Shown in pieces: positions 35,520-47,605 of a stretch of 64,000 nucleotides of DNA. A model generated the notes under the pieces. The model saw only the letters and a list, made by a program, of their open reading frames with translations, searched no databases and was not told where the DNA came from. This DNA is from Phytoseiulus persimilis. Lineage: Eukaryota; Arthropoda; Arachnida; Mesostigmata; Phytoseiidae. Position numbers and translations under genes: made by a program. Position 1 is the first letter of the stretch. The number at the start of each line of letters is the position of its first letter. The stretch lies in NCBI GenBank assembly GCA_037576195.1, contig CM075102.1:51022745-51086744 (forward strand), given 5' to 3'.

Positions 35520-37507
35520 CCAGCGGAGGGGCCGAGGGAAACCTCGAGCCCCGCCCCGCCCGCAGCACAGAAATTTAGCGTTGTGAAATACAATCTGTCC
35601 TGGAGCGGCTGTTTTTCTGGCTGCTACTCTCAAACGGCGATCGTCAATTCCCTAGTACCTCTCGACAGAGCCACACTGCACTTGCGACAACCGAGCCTAA
35701 GACTAGATAAGATGCAGTCCGTCATGAGCAAAACCACGAGAGCCTGAAGCGAACTGCTGTCCGAGACGATGCCAGAGTCAGCCCTTAATCTCGGAGCTTC
35801 ATTCTGATGTTAGGAGAGGGAGCCCACACCGACGGGTGACGACGCAGTGGTGAACTGAAGGCTTATCCCAAGTATTGCCAATATTGGTTGCGATTGAGAC
35901 AAGGTGAATCGAGCCAAGCTGTACTCTTTGCGATCCATAGCCGATCAGTATATTCCTCGAACTGTGATAGATTTGGCATTCAAACGGAAGCGTTGAAAAT
36001 AAATCCGAATGAAACCGTTAGACTCCTCAATTTCCTCCTTCATCACTAGACCATTAGCGAAGCGCAACATTAACCTCGATTTCACTATCCAGAAACCGGT
36101 ACTCACTGCGGGCCCCATGGCGTGATACGGCAACAAGTATCCAGGGTACCCGCGGCGCCCCATTTACCGGCGATGTCACGGACCTGGGGCGCCACGAAAT
36201 GGAGTGCCATCCTGAGTTCCTGAAATTTTCTGTGAACTGTTAGTATTTCAGGAGGGGCTCAGCTGGAATGCTGCTTCAACCAGATTTGTAGATGGAAACG
36301 CGTTTCTTGGATGACAGCAGAATCATCATTGGAATTTCGGTCCAGTGCCAATATCTCCCGTGAGCACGTTGCTTTCGGAGCAGTCTGTGTCGGCGATATA
36401 TTTGACGAGCTCCGCTCAGCCGACTTCAAGGCCGTCCGTGTATTCACCATCACCACGGCCCGAATCTCCAAGAAGGAACGTGAGGAGCATCATCACCATC
36501 AGAGCTCGACCAACGGTGGTTTCACATGCTACAGTCGACAGAACGGAAGAGTCGAACGTCTTCTGTCCCGTACGAATCTATCCTCTTTCAGTTCATATTG
36601 TCAATGCCAACGGAGTGATTCTTGTTTGAAGTTCCAGCGTTGTCACGTCACGCGCAACCGAGCTGGCGCAACCGGACCCGTGTCCGGCTGTGCCAGCTCG
36701 AAAATTATCATTGAGTATATTTTCTGCACCGAATCTCTCGAAATTGCGAAGGAGTTCCGCAGAGGAGCGACAGTATTCGTGCCTCGGACGTACCATTGCC
36801 GAGTCTGTCGCCATAGAATCTCTAGAACCTACCATAATGAGCTTCAGTTGTCATTCGCGAACAAGTTAGCCGTGCTGCTATAATATCGTCAGTTGTAACC
36901 AGCCGAAGGTTCCCGACTCATGGGACGAATACGAAACGAGGCGACGATTGTTTGGAATCAACTAACCGTTAGATTTGCGGCCGCTTAAAGACGCATGAAC
37001 GGCCATAGGGGTCGTCCGGGTGACATCTTTTCTCTGGTGACATGTTGATGAGGGTGCGATGATTGTGAACGGTAGCTGAACAGCCTGTTTATTTGATAAC
37101 TCGTTTCATACCAAGTTTTCCAAGTTGATTACGCCAAGCCGAACGATGGTTCCGCCGATGAGTTCGGCAGAGAAAACTCTCACCAAAAAACACCCTTCTG
37201 ATCGGATTCTCACCAATTCTGGGAAATATGATTTCACAGCACGAACTAGCATCCGAGAATAACATACCGATGACGTCACAAGTATAGTTTGGGAGCAATC
37301 AACGAATGAACACTGACTTTTACGCAAGTGAAATATTGGTCGAGCAGCTTTCCGCGGTTTATCAAGTTCTGAGGAAACTATCGTCACCATGCGTGATCGA
37401 TATGAGGCATCTCAGCTAATGTCAGTCAGCGAAAGTGGCCTTGCGATCATGTCCGCGTACGATCTGAAAGGGTTGGATGAGATACTTGCCTACTGCTAGT
37501 TCAGCCG
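35520..37507. other. EXOC5 3' region and cuticle cluster upstream region
   Basis: Open frames at 36311-36883 (+, 190 codons) and 36593-36835 (-) have no recognisable motif and could be chance. A minus-strand Gly/Tyr/Pro-rich stretch near 36107-36163 ends at a GTGAGT donor and might be a tiny cuticle-type exon, but no partner exon was found. Confidence 0.3.
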
Positions 37508-37513
37508 TATAAA
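37508..37513 (+). promoter_or_regulatory. TATA box of cuticle gene 1
   Basis: TATAAA 43 bases before the ATG at 37551, the spacing expected for a short leader. The other three cuticle genes have similar boxes. Confidence 0.7.
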
Positions 37514-37550
37514 TGCATCGTGAAGTTGCTCAAAGTTATTAGAAATCATC

Positions 37551-38346
37551 ATGTTGAAGGTGAGTGAACCTCAGAGACTGCGGCGCAGGCTAGCCACGAT
37601 GCTCTGTGGAGATCAGGGTACGGGATCGTTCGCCGAACGCAATGCCGCGGCTTAAGAGTTCCAGCTTAACCTCGAGGTTCCGTTTCTCCGACCTTCCAGT
37701 CTATTGCTCTCGTTGCTCTTGCCGGATCGGTCGCGTGTCAGACCCAACTCCGCGCAGATGAAATCTCGCAGGGCAGAAACACGCTTTATCGCGGGGCTGT
37801 TCTCGCCAACACACAAGGGAACTACGGCCCTCCGCGAGCCTACGAGTACGGTTATCAACTTGACGACTCTAACGGCTCCCACGGCCACGCGGAGAAACGA
37901 GACGATAACGGACGTGTCGAAGGAGAGTACTCAATCAACTTGGGCGATGGACGAGTTCGAGTTGTGAAGTACGTCGCCGATGAGAATGGATACAGGGCCG
38001 ACGTGTCGACTGATGAGCTCGGAACTGAATCGAAGAATCCCAATGATGTCTACATCGGCTCCACCGCCATCTCCGGATACGAAGCTGCTCTGCGATACGG
38101 GCCGTTCGCTCCTCCGCACGTTGAGCAACCTTTGGTTGTCGCCGAGAGACCCCAAGTGCAAGCAATCAATAGCCAGGTGAGACATCTTTACGTAGATTCA
38201 TCGACTGTTATATTTGACCGATGATAGAATACTCCTCGAACAAGAGGAAGAATCGATCCGATCACACTGGATCATTCCAGGTTGCGCTGCCGACGTATGG
38301 AACATTCGCTGGAGGACAAAACCGTCAAGTGCAGCGTCAAGGATAA
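37551..38346 (+). CDS. RR-type chitin-binding cuticle protein 1
   Basis: Structural cuticle protein of 183 residues. Exons: 37551-37559 (MLK only), 37700-38176, 38281-38346. The first exon plus SIALVALAGSVACQ forms a signal peptide. The extended Rebers-Riddiford (chitin_bind_4) domain runs about residues 50-118, with YEYGYQLDDSNGSHGHAEKR and the core YVADENGYRADVSTDELG. The tail carries YGPFAPPHVE and LPTYGTFAGGQ. A tiny first exon split from the signal peptide is characteristic of arthropod cuticle genes. It is a close paralogue of the gene at 39762-40793, with which it is convergent. AATAAA follows at 38457. Confidence 0.95.
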
Positions 38347-38462
38347 ACTTTTTTGTGAGCTAATAATTGTAAACACCATGAGTTGAGCTGAACAGAACTT
38401 TCATCCTGTCCATTTGCACTCCGAATCCCTGTTTTCTATGTTATCACGCAAGCTGGAATAAA

Positions 38463-39632
38463 CAATACGTTCTCAACTTGATCCCGTTCGTTTACCTCAA
38501 ATTGACCGAAACTGTCTGCCAGCGCCCCACAGAGGAGAGAGGGGAAGAATCCTTACTTTGGTTCGCCCAGCTCCGAGATCGTGACGCTGAGTGTTTGATT
38601 CATTTGACGATTCCCATTTCGCTCTCCACGGCTCAGTGACGAAGACTCGTTTTCGGAGTTATAGAGTCCCGATAAGGTGTTTCGGCCCGTTACCCGCTGC
38701 GAGGGCGAATAGCGAAGAGAGCCCTTCGCGTTGCTCTGGGACGCATAAGTTGGTACTCAATGGAGCTCAAGTGGCGACGCCCCCGAGGTTGTCAGCTCAC
38801 ACGGTGCGGGAGTCAGCGGTTTTCCCGACTGGATCTGTTGTCAATGCTGTGATCCAGTGGAGCCAACGTGCAAATCAAAATAGTCGTTCAGCCGGATCGA
38901 AAGCTTGGAAACGTTCCACACCCTCTGGTGCGATACCTGGGGCCTCCGGCATCCACGGATCAGCTGAGACGAACGATTCCGTTCATTCAACTTGGTTCCT
39001 CCAAGAGACCGGGGCGACCGGTCTCACTCCTCGGATGAGAAATCCGACGATTCCAAGAATATCTGCCTCAGTGTGCATGCTGACAGGCTTCGGAAGTGAG
39101 AGGAGGATGCATTACCAAACTGACTGCGAACAATTCATTGTGATACGAGAGTAGGGATCTCCGTGATTATTTAATCGATTATATCGTAAATTATATGCGT
39201 CGGTCGCGATCATGGGGCAATGTCGAGATGTCGATCACACCACAGAGTGCAGACCGGCACAGAAGCATACCTCGACTTCAAAATCGGACGAAAAATGCTC
39301 CGTCGTCTTCTGATGAAGTTCGTGGCATAAGCGAAGCCCGGGAAATTCGCAGCCGAGGAACTTTGGGAGTCACTGTTCAGATTTCGATCGGATTTCGCCC
39401 GCAAGAGTTTGAGCCTCGATTCTCTCCTTGCTCTGCCCATTGCAGATCACATCGACATCGGGGTGGAATGCAGGGGTTAGGTCAAGAAATTTGACGCCAA
39501 GGGACCTTCTGTGCTGGATGCCGGTTTCGGTGACGACCGTACACCCGGAAAATGCAAACGAGAGGAATGCAGTTTCGAAGAACTGAGGATCACAGTGAAT
39601 CACATCAGAACAATTTAGAAAGAGTCTTGAAT
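38463..39632. other. Gap between convergent cuticle genes
   Basis: An open frame of 187 codons at 38591-39154 (+) has no signal peptide, RR domain or other motif I know. I treat it as probably chance. Confidence 0.35.
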
Positions 39633-39638
39633 TTTATT
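39633..39638 (-). promoter_or_regulatory. Polyadenylation signal of cuticle gene 2
   Basis: AATAAA on the minus strand, about 125 bases after the stop codon. Confidence 0.5.
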
Positions 39639-39761
39639 CCGATTCTAAGTATGATACGATGTAGTAGGAACACATGTTTGATTTCTCCGTAGTGATTTGA
39701 TACGCCGGAGGGATCTCTCCTCAAACGGTTTTTCTTGAGGCGAGATGGGCCATGCTGCAAA

Positions 39762-40793
39762 CTATCCTTGAGCAGCGAATGTTCCATAGGTTGGCAAGTT
39801 CACCTGCAACGTTTGAAAGAACGCGTTCGAGTTATCATTCAACGGTTGAGACACTGCATTATTGTTCCCCCACTCTCCGCTGAAGTGGGCTGAAATGGGA
39901 AAAACATTCGCAAGCTTCACAAGATCCTCTGTCGGATAGATCCGATGTGTTTTGTTGTAGCTCGAATTTCTCGTAGATAACAGTGTGAGACTTCGTGGGC
40001 CTGAGTTTTCTCGTGGCCTCTTGCGACGGGAGGTCTTCCCGCTGGATGAAATTCCCGGAGAGTTCACTATCCAACCCACAATCTTTCCTTATTAGTCAAA
40101 ATGAAAACGAATCTCGTACCTGGGTATTGAGAGCTCGAACTTCCTCTACTCGACGAGGTGCCTCGGGCCGCGGTGCAACCTCAAGAGGCTTCTCCACGTG
40201 AGGAGGAGCAAACGGACCGTACTTCAGGGCCGCGTCGAATCCTGATATCGCCGTGGAGCCGATGTAAACATCGTTCGGATTCTTGGATTCAGTGCCAAGT
40301 TCGTCCGTGGACACGTCAGCGCGGTAGCCGTTCTCGTCGGCTACGTATTTGACGACTCGCACCCGACCATCGCCTAAATTGATCGAATACTCGCCCTCCA
40401 CGCGCCCGGACTCGTCTCGTTTCTCCACGTGGCCATGGGACCCGTTCGTATCGTCAAGCTGATAGCCGTATTCGTAGGGTCTTTGCTCGTATTGCACCTG
40501 CTGTTGCCCCTCCGTCGACAACTGCCGGAGCCTTGTTCGGAGTACCTCTTGTCGATTCCTCGGCGACGTTACAAAGCCGCCGACCTGCTCGTCCTGATAC
40601 TCTTGGGACAGCGCCACGGCGGCCGAAGCCAGAATCAGGCTCACCTAGTGGAACATCAAGTCACGGTTTAGCAAAGCCTCGCCAACACTCGGAGTCACTG
40701 AATCGAAGCAGAGAAGACGACATCATGAACTGAGTACGAGGAGAAGATTAACAAGTTCGAACGCAAAACCGCAGTCACTACCTTGAAAAGCAT
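39762..40793 (-). CDS. RR-type chitin-binding cuticle protein 2
   Basis: Secreted cuticle protein of 192 residues on the minus strand. Exons in order: 40782-40793 (MLFK), 40120-40644, 39762-39803. The signal peptide is MLFKVSLILASAAVALSQ. A Gln/Arg-rich spacer precedes the RR domain (about residues 56-125: YEYGYQLDDTNGSHGHVEK ... YVADENGYRADVSTDELG). The tail shares AISGFDAALKYGPFAPPHVE and LPTYGTFAAQG with cuticle protein 1. Both introns fall at the same places in the two genes, so they are duplicates in inverted orientation. The TATAAAAA element is 35-43 bases upstream on the minus strand. Confidence 0.95.
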
Positions 40794-40827
40794 CTCTCAC
40801 TTTTGAGTTTCGAAATGCCCTTATCTC

Positions 40828-40835
40828 TTTTTATA
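40828..40835 (-). promoter_or_regulatory. TATA box of cuticle gene 2
   Basis: TATAAAAA on the minus strand, 35-43 bases before the ATG at 40793. Confidence 0.7.
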
Positions 40836-42953
40836 CGACTCTTGGACGTAAGCGGGGAGGAGGTCTGTAAAACCCCGAAAGCGAATTTGAGGTCTTTTCT
40901 TCCTCGGCAAACCCGTACTAGGAACGTACGAGCCGAACGTCGCTTCAACCATGAGGGCAATCTAGTCAGTACATCGGTCACGTCCGGAAGCGTAGTGGTA
41001 TCGAACAATAACTGTCCTTCGCTCTGTTGGAAATACTTAGAAAAGAGTTCATTCAGCGGAGGAAAAAAGAGCCAAGCGGAGGGAATCCCGAGAGGCGCTG
41101 GAAGAGTCCGTGAGAGCGGCAAACGAATGAACTTCTATGAGCTGAATGCCAATGGACGAGCGAGCCCCCGATGTTCGAATCTGTTCCAGCGTCTCAGAGA
41201 GAGAATCGGTCATCCGAAGCTCTAGTTCTCGGACTAAGCAACTTAGCCGAGTTCAAATGAGCGCTTCGATTGCTTCACGGAGGCCCTCGCTTCCGACGGA
41301 ATACGAACGGCCACCTGGCGTACTAGATCAATGGCAACCTGATCGCGAATCGAGATGCGAACGTGGGGAAATTCACCTTGATTCACCTCTGTCGGGACAC
41401 TGGAATCGCTGATGCTTCTGTTTGGCGTTTCGGATCCGGAATCAGTTCGGGGAATCGCTACCCGACAATCCATCTATCCCAATGAGCATCGTCACAAGTA
41501 TTCCATCTATCTACAGCTTGTAGTTTACGGCTCATGCGAAGGTTCGCGGCTTATCTTTGACGCATCGCAGCCGACGGAATGACGCAATATAAATTATAGA
41601 ATGGGAGAAGTCCTTCTAATTTTAGCTGATACTCACCCGTGAGTCAGTGTCGGCGAACCGAAAAAATTCATCAGCGAGGAGAATTCAGCCGTTTCCGGGT
41701 CGGGGAATTGCTAGCCTCGCTTGAAGGCTCATCTGCCAAGGGTTCTGCAAGGGCTGCCTGGTTTTCTACCCCCGCCACGGTCATCGTCGACTGAAGGATC
41801 CATCATTGATATGTGGGGCCAAGATATCATCTTTCCCTTGATTCACGCAAGCTCGTCAACTTCATCATGCATGCCTTCGCTTCATGGGGGAATTCACGGA
41901 TTCCGCGGACGAGCTTCTGCGTAGAGTTTGGTGGATGCTTAAAGTGGATTGAGATCGGTAGGAATCTAATCATCGTTTGCAGTCGGAACGCAAATCGCTG
42001 CCGATCAGACAGGAAAATGAGTTTGCCGATCGGCATGATTTATGGCAGAGCCGGATTTTCTCGACCGATCTTATGGCTATCTCGAGCGAAGTTGGTCTGT
42101 TTAGGATCAGAGGAAAGCTCTCTCGAAGACTCTGTGAAGGTCAGCAAGCTTCTCGGACCTACGAGCACACGAGCTTTGGACACTGCCGTGCTGACTCGAC
42201 AGCTCCTCATGCATTATCTCGGCTCGTCTATGGGAGAAATCGGTTGTGGCAACTTTTGCGCTCACTCAACGTTGGAATAACCATAGACCGCAGCGAGGAT
42301 CAGTGAACGATTATCGTCGAAACTATTTCTCACTGCTCACCATGATAGCCAGTATAGTCCACATGGAGTCTGTCTGGAAACCATCCGAGATTAACGGTTA
42401 CAATTGAACGGGTATCACGCCACCCCTTCGAGGCCTCGGTGTATTGTGGAGCACTTGCTTGCCTGAGCGAATGGCTCTCTCCGTGTGCTCTCGATGCGGC
42501 ACCACTTCTTCGGAATCAAGTAGAATTCGGCTTCGCAGCGACTCTGCTCAAGTGAGCTTTGACTCAGCTCCGACCTTGTCCCGATTGCTCGTTCTGACAT
42601 CCCGAAGTAAATTCAAACCGTACTCACAAACGACTTCGACACGTGTCACTACGAAACAGAGTCAAATAAGCCCTAACGGAAGCGCTGTCCCTCAGAATAG
42701 TTTTGGAGCATTGAATCTGCATCCAGAGGCGAACGTCTACTTATTGGAGGAATCCCCACGCATATCATGTTCGAAAAGTCGTCCCATGGCGGATTTGATC
42801 GTTTGTTTGTCGCAGATTCGCGTTCGGCCATCTACTTTCCTGCCACCGGCCTTGGCCTATCAGAAGATGTCACTTGCTCTGCACAGTTGAAAAAGATATT
42901 TTCATCGATAAGACTGAGAGGCAAATCCGCGCCCGAACGCTCCAACGTCTGCG
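40836..42953. other. Divergent intergenic region between cuticle genes 2 and 3
   Basis: About 2.1 kb with no recognisable coding block. It separates two TATA-containing promoters firing outward, so it is the likeliest place for shared moult-stage control elements. None could be identified by eye. Confidence 0.4.
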
Positions 42954-42960
42954 TATAAAA
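42954..42960 (+). promoter_or_regulatory. TATA box of cuticle gene 3
   Basis: TATAAAA 109 bases upstream of the ATG at 43063, implying a leader of roughly 75-80 bases. Confidence 0.65.
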
Positions 42961-43062
42961 GCCCCGTATCACGAGTGAAAAGCACAGTATTTGACTTTCG
43001 GCTAGTTGAACCCGCTCTTCTCATTGCTGTCCATCATTTGTGCCCTCGAATCTCCATCCAAA

Positions 43063-44092
43063 ATGAAAACTGTGAGTACCCGCTCGGAGAGCATGAGTTC
43101 GTCGAATCCCGAGCGAATTAGGGGACGCCTGGCACGGAGAGAACACTGCGCGGTCATTCTCGCTCGACGCACTGTTATTTCGCGATCTCTCCTCAACCCG
43201 GAGCTCGTGTGCGGCCGAATGCTGCGATGACTCATCCGTTTCGGCAGCGGATAAGGGCAGCGAGGTACCAGCAGTCACGAGTTCCAGGGAGTTGATTGCC
43301 ACCAGATGTGCCTCTCTATGCACCCACCAAGCAACGACGCTCAGCTCCTTCTTCGTACACATCGCTCCCGCCTGGGACGGAGATCCAGAACCCGCTGGAT
43401 GCGTTTCCGTGGAGGGGGCGATTCGGAGAGCGATGATTGTTTCCAGAAACTAAAATTTGACCAAGTCGAGGGATTATCTCAAACCGACAGGCGGAAATCT
43501 CCTGGGTGGCGGTGACTTCCGAATCATCGCCATGCCTTCATCAGACTCACTGACGAATTCTAGCAGGTTCGACGGAAACTCTATCACGACTCCGGTTCAA
43601 ACTTTCAGATTGTCGCCGCTGCTCTCATCGCTAGTTTGTGCGTCGTGGTGAGTTCCTCCGTGAAGCCTCCGACTGTCGTTTTTGCGCAGAATCGATTTTA
43701 GGGTTTGGAACGGTCTCGTGTGGGAATATGAGGACACGGGAACGGAGGTTAACCAACTCCGCAATTTACAGCACTCCCAAGATCTTTACGGAGATCTGGC
43801 CCAACCCTCACCATACCAGTTCGGATACACTGCAACCAGTGACGAAGGTTCGCACGGACACTCCGAAACTTTCGATGGAACTCAGCGTGCTGAAGGAACA
43901 TACTTCTTGAAGTTGGCCGATGGCCGTGAGAGAACTGTCACCTACACCGCCGACGAGAACGGTTTCCACCCCGAGATCCAGACCAACGAGTTGGGCACTG
44001 AATCCAAGAACCCTGGAGGAGCTCTTCTCAAGTCCTCCGCCCCCACCGGGCCCGACGCCGCTATCCAGGCCGATACTCAGGCCCGTCAGTGA
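43063..44092 (+). CDS. RR-type chitin-binding cuticle protein 3
   Basis: Short secreted cuticle protein of about 122 residues. Exons: 43063-43071 (MKT), 43609-43647 (IVAAALIASLCVV, the signal core), 43772-44092. The RR domain covers most of the mature protein: YQFGYTATSDEGSHGHSETF, then YFLKLADGRERTVTYTADEN and the ending ELGTESKNPGGALLKSSAPT. It is clearly a paralogue of gene 4 (44616-45413). Unlike gene 4, it has an intron between the signal core and the RR domain and none after it. The start of exon 3 was chosen because the acceptor ending at 43771 keeps frame and aligns with gene 4. AATAAA lies at 44170. Confidence 0.9.
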
Positions 44093-44169
44093 TCAATGAA
44101 CGCCAGGTCCGCGAGGCTGTTTTGTACAAAATATGTTCGAAATTGCACCTGACTGTTTTCCATTGAGAG

Positions 44170-44175
44170 AATAAA
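44170..44175 (+). promoter_or_regulatory. Polyadenylation signal of cuticle gene 3
   Basis: AATAAA 78 bases after the stop codon. Confidence 0.6.
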
Positions 44176-44568
44176 GGTTCAGAGACGGAAATAATATGAA
44201 TCGAACCTCAACAGTCCGAAATGTGATTTTCATTGCTCCGAGCGAAACAGTATCCGTGTTATCACTTCTACAGTTTTCGTTGCCAGAAATCGAACGGGCC
44301 TCGTCTCTGAGAATTCCACTCTCTGGAACGGAAAATCGATAAGGATTGATGGGAGTGCGTGTGTCGGCTTTGGAAAGAAGTGGGTGAGTGCCGAAAAGAG
44401 GCTGCAGCAGCAGCTTTGAAGAATACTAATCCCTTCACAGTAAACTACTCAAGGTCATCGGCAATGAGACGTTCCAGAAAGTTATCGCTGTAGACAAAAA
44501 AACGTCAACAACGGCGACGAAGACGACACGATTTTGCAATCTGTATGGGAAAGATGTTCGCCCTGTTG

Positions 44569-44576
44569 TATATAAG
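44569..44576 (+). promoter_or_regulatory. TATA box of cuticle gene 4
   Basis: TATATAAG about 45 bases upstream of the ATG at 44616. Confidence 0.6.
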
Positions 44577-44615
44577 CGTATTCCATTCTGATGTTGCGCA
44601 TCAGCGACCATCAAT

Positions 44616-45413
44616 ATGAAGCAGGTTCGTGAATCTATTACTTGGTCTTCTCAAGGTTCGACATTGAAAAAACGTGCCGTTGACGGCTGTGGCGCAACGA
44701 GAAATCGAATCAAGTGCGCTTCAGTCTGCTTCTCAACGAGACACACGTACTTTCCGATGCACCGTGTCGAGCTCGGTGAATCGGTCGAGATCTTGCGAAT
44801 CCGAGAACCATTTCGAAACAAGACATGGATTTCGAGTTGCTTTTACATAGTTCCTAGTTATCGTCGTCGTCGCTGCCGTCGCCACGGCCCAACGCGTCGT
44901 GGATCAGTACGGGGATCTCTCACAACCGACTCCCTATGAGTACGCGTATACGGCGGAATCCGAAGAAGGCTCCCACGGTCACTCGGAAAAATTCGACGGG
45001 AACACTCGCGCCGAAGGGAACTATTTCTTGAAATTGGCTGACGGAAGGGAGAGACACGTCACGTACACCGCTGACGAGAGTGGATTCCACCCCGAAATTC
45101 AGACGAACGAGCTCGGAACTGAGTCCAAGAACCCTGGAGATGCTGTTTACGTGTCCTCAGCTCCCTCTGGCCCCGACGCGGCCATTCAGGTAATTCATTC
45201 GCAGACGACTCGTATCTTTCAGAGGAGACTTTTCATGTGGCAGATTGCGCTGTCAAATCCAATCACCTAATTCCTCAGGGAAGTTCGAAAGTGTTAGTCC
45301 ATTCTTTCAAACTCTTGCGTTGGAATATTTCCCAGGCATACGGTGGACCTTTCCCTGAAAGCATCGGTCAGGGCGTTCGACCTGTGGCTGCCCGTGCCGC
45401 GAGCTCAGCATAG
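44616..45413 (+). CDS. RR-type chitin-binding cuticle protein 4
   Basis: Secreted cuticle protein of 141 residues. Exons: 44616-44624 (MKQ), 44851-45189, 45336-45413. The signal peptide is MKQFLVIVVVAAVATAQ. The RR domain starts at YEYAYTAESEEGSHGHSEKF and runs to ELGTESKNPGDAVYVSSAPS. The third exon adds the tail AYGGPFPESIGQGVRPVAA. The first donor is the unusual GTTCGT. It is a tandem paralogue of gene 3, about 0.5 kb away on the same strand, but with a different intron layout. AATAAA at 45466. Confidence 0.95.
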
Positions 45414-45465
45414 ATTGAATTGACGCAGAGTCGCTCCACAATCCAATGAGGAGAATGATAGCGGG

Positions 45466-45471
45466 AATAAA
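45466..45471 (+). promoter_or_regulatory. Polyadenylation signal of cuticle gene 4
   Basis: AATAAA 53 bases after the stop codon. Confidence 0.6.
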
Positions 45472-47605
45472 CGTGTTTGAATACATCAGCGGATTCCAAT
45501 CATTTGCATTCTTGCCAGTATGGTACAAGCGATGCTCTATTGGTCTCAATTTAGTAAGCGGTCACACCGACTCCTTCCCCGTCGGGGCGGGCTTGAAAAA
45601 TCAGCCACGTTTCGACCTATATTGTAACTAGTACCATGGACTCCTCCAGGAAGAACGTGCATCTTTCCAAGCACCGAGGCCGTGAGAATCTAGTCTGATC
45701 ATTCCTTTGTCTCGGATTCTCCCTGAAGCCACAGCGGTGAGGATCGGTACGCTCCGAGTTTGTTCTAACTATGAATATATCAAGCAGCACGAGAATTTTT
45801 TTTGGGAGCACCAAAAGAAGTTCATCGGTCCGCTCGGACGTTTCAACGGAATATACCGGAGGGGAATTATGATGGCGCTTCCCGCATGTATCTGACGAAA
45901 CATCCGCTCCGAAGGCTGCTGGTGCAGGTTACGAAAGAATTTTCCGCCTCGCTCGGAAATTGTTCTCCGAGGACTTCAATTAAAAACTTGAGAGATATGA
46001 CTCTTTCGGGAAGGGAACAGCGCTGGTATAATCGTTCGAGGAAATATTTTTGGACTGATAAACCATCCTACACTTATACTCTCTCGTATTTCCTGCACAA
46101 TCTATATTCACATTCTTATTCTTGGACCATTTATCCATCATTTGCGCCATGTTGCCGTAGCAACTCCTTGTCAATCGGGGATTTCAGCTCGGAGCACATT
46201 TCCCGGGAGCACACGGCTCCCGTATTGTGCATGGAGTTTCATCTTAATTGACACTTACCGGGGCCACGGGCAAGTCACGATGCCTTGAATGTCTACTTGC
46301 AGATTTCCGAGATTGGATTAGCTCGGCGCTTGTTCAGCACAGTTCTCAGAATCTCAGTTCTCAGAGAGGCTCAGGTCAGTCAGACCGTCTCCAGGATTAC
46401 AAATCCAATCGTAGAGGTGAGATTGAAGAGGCACTGTCCCAACTTCATATCAAGGATGAATCAGGATTGGGACAGATGCATGAGGTGAACGGATATGATA
46501 ACGGATCGCCTGGAATCGTTCAGAACGTGGTCGAGTCACCATGCTCGAAGCATTGTCGAGTGGAACAGCTGTTCGACTCGGAATAGTTTCAGGAAACTAT
46601 TTCGTGATGGAGACCGAATTCCGACCCAAACACACGATCGTAACACAGAAAAGGTTAGCCTTGCATGAGATGAGCTTGAATCAGAATTTGTCCCTGATTT
46701 CGATGAGATCCCGCCAGCGTGATCAGCAAAAGTGGGCTGATCGATGGGCTATCTCGTGGATGAGATCTCCTACTTTCCCGACGGGTCGAATCCAACTGTC
46801 CGCGGAGTCCGAGTGACAACTATTCATCGCCGATGCGCAGCTGAATATTTCAATGTTGCATATAATCAAAGGAATCCGATTCCGCCGTTTTCAATCGCCG
46901 ATATTGTTCTCGAACAATCTCTTCATGAAAAAGGAATTCGTTCTCCGATGTGAGCTCGATGGACATACGAATGCTCTGTTTTTGTCGTCGGGTCTCAACC
47001 ACGGATGAGAGTGATAATCCAGCTTCAAAACACTTCTGCTGCAGCCGTGAGCGTCGTCAGCTCCGAGTACAGATTCTTGATGCAGGAAGTAACAATGAAC
47101 CATCCGAATTCGAGGTTGATCGGTTTGCGGAAGAAGAACTTCGCTCCAGCATATATGTAGTATCAGTGCCGCACATTCGTAATGGACCCCCGACCCGGGG
47201 CGAATATGTGCGTTTGGAGGAGGTATAGAATGTGCTCTTTCTGGCTCGGGTCTTCTTCCGGTGTTCGGATGAGATTGACGCTTGACACTCACTCCGCGCT
47301 TATCAATGTCAGATCGGCACCCCGTTCATACCTCCGCATTCGTCAGACCTGCTCTTGATTCTCTGTGCGTCCCTATCTCTGTTTTCGGCTGAACCTCTCA
47401 GCGTCCCTGTGCGTCCCTATCTGCGATCATCGATTGTATCCCGTCTTTAAGTTAGCCATCTCGCGTCTTGGCCTCCTTGTTGAACTTAAGACCAGCACGG
47501 CTTCTGCGCGAAGACCCTCTCCCTCAGATCCAGCACACGCAGCGCCAGGGTGTGAGGGCCTTCTCGGCGGACAAGTTCTGCAGCCAGGAGCGTTTATTCG
47601 CTTCC
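45472..47605. other. No gene recognised
   Basis: Several medium open frames occur (for example 46248-46586 and 46950-47228 plus, 46891-47292 minus) without motifs I recognise. They could be exons of a fast-evolving gene or decayed repeats. Confidence 0.3.

Noticed and set aside
36107-36163. Possible tiny Gly/Tyr-rich cuticle exon on the minus strand ending at GTGAGT
   Set aside because: Only about 19 codons, no TATA box or signal peptide, and no in-phase partner exon downstream.
36311-36883. 190-codon plus-strand open frame
   Set aside because: No motif, no start context, and other frames are equally open; likely chance.
38591-39154. 187-codon plus-strand open frame between cuticle genes
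   Set aside because: No signal peptide or RR domain and low-information composition; probably chance.
44190-44215. Minus-strand GGTTCGATTC resembling a tRNA T-loop
   Set aside because: The flanking bases cannot form the T-stem, and no D-arm or acceptor stem fits upstream.
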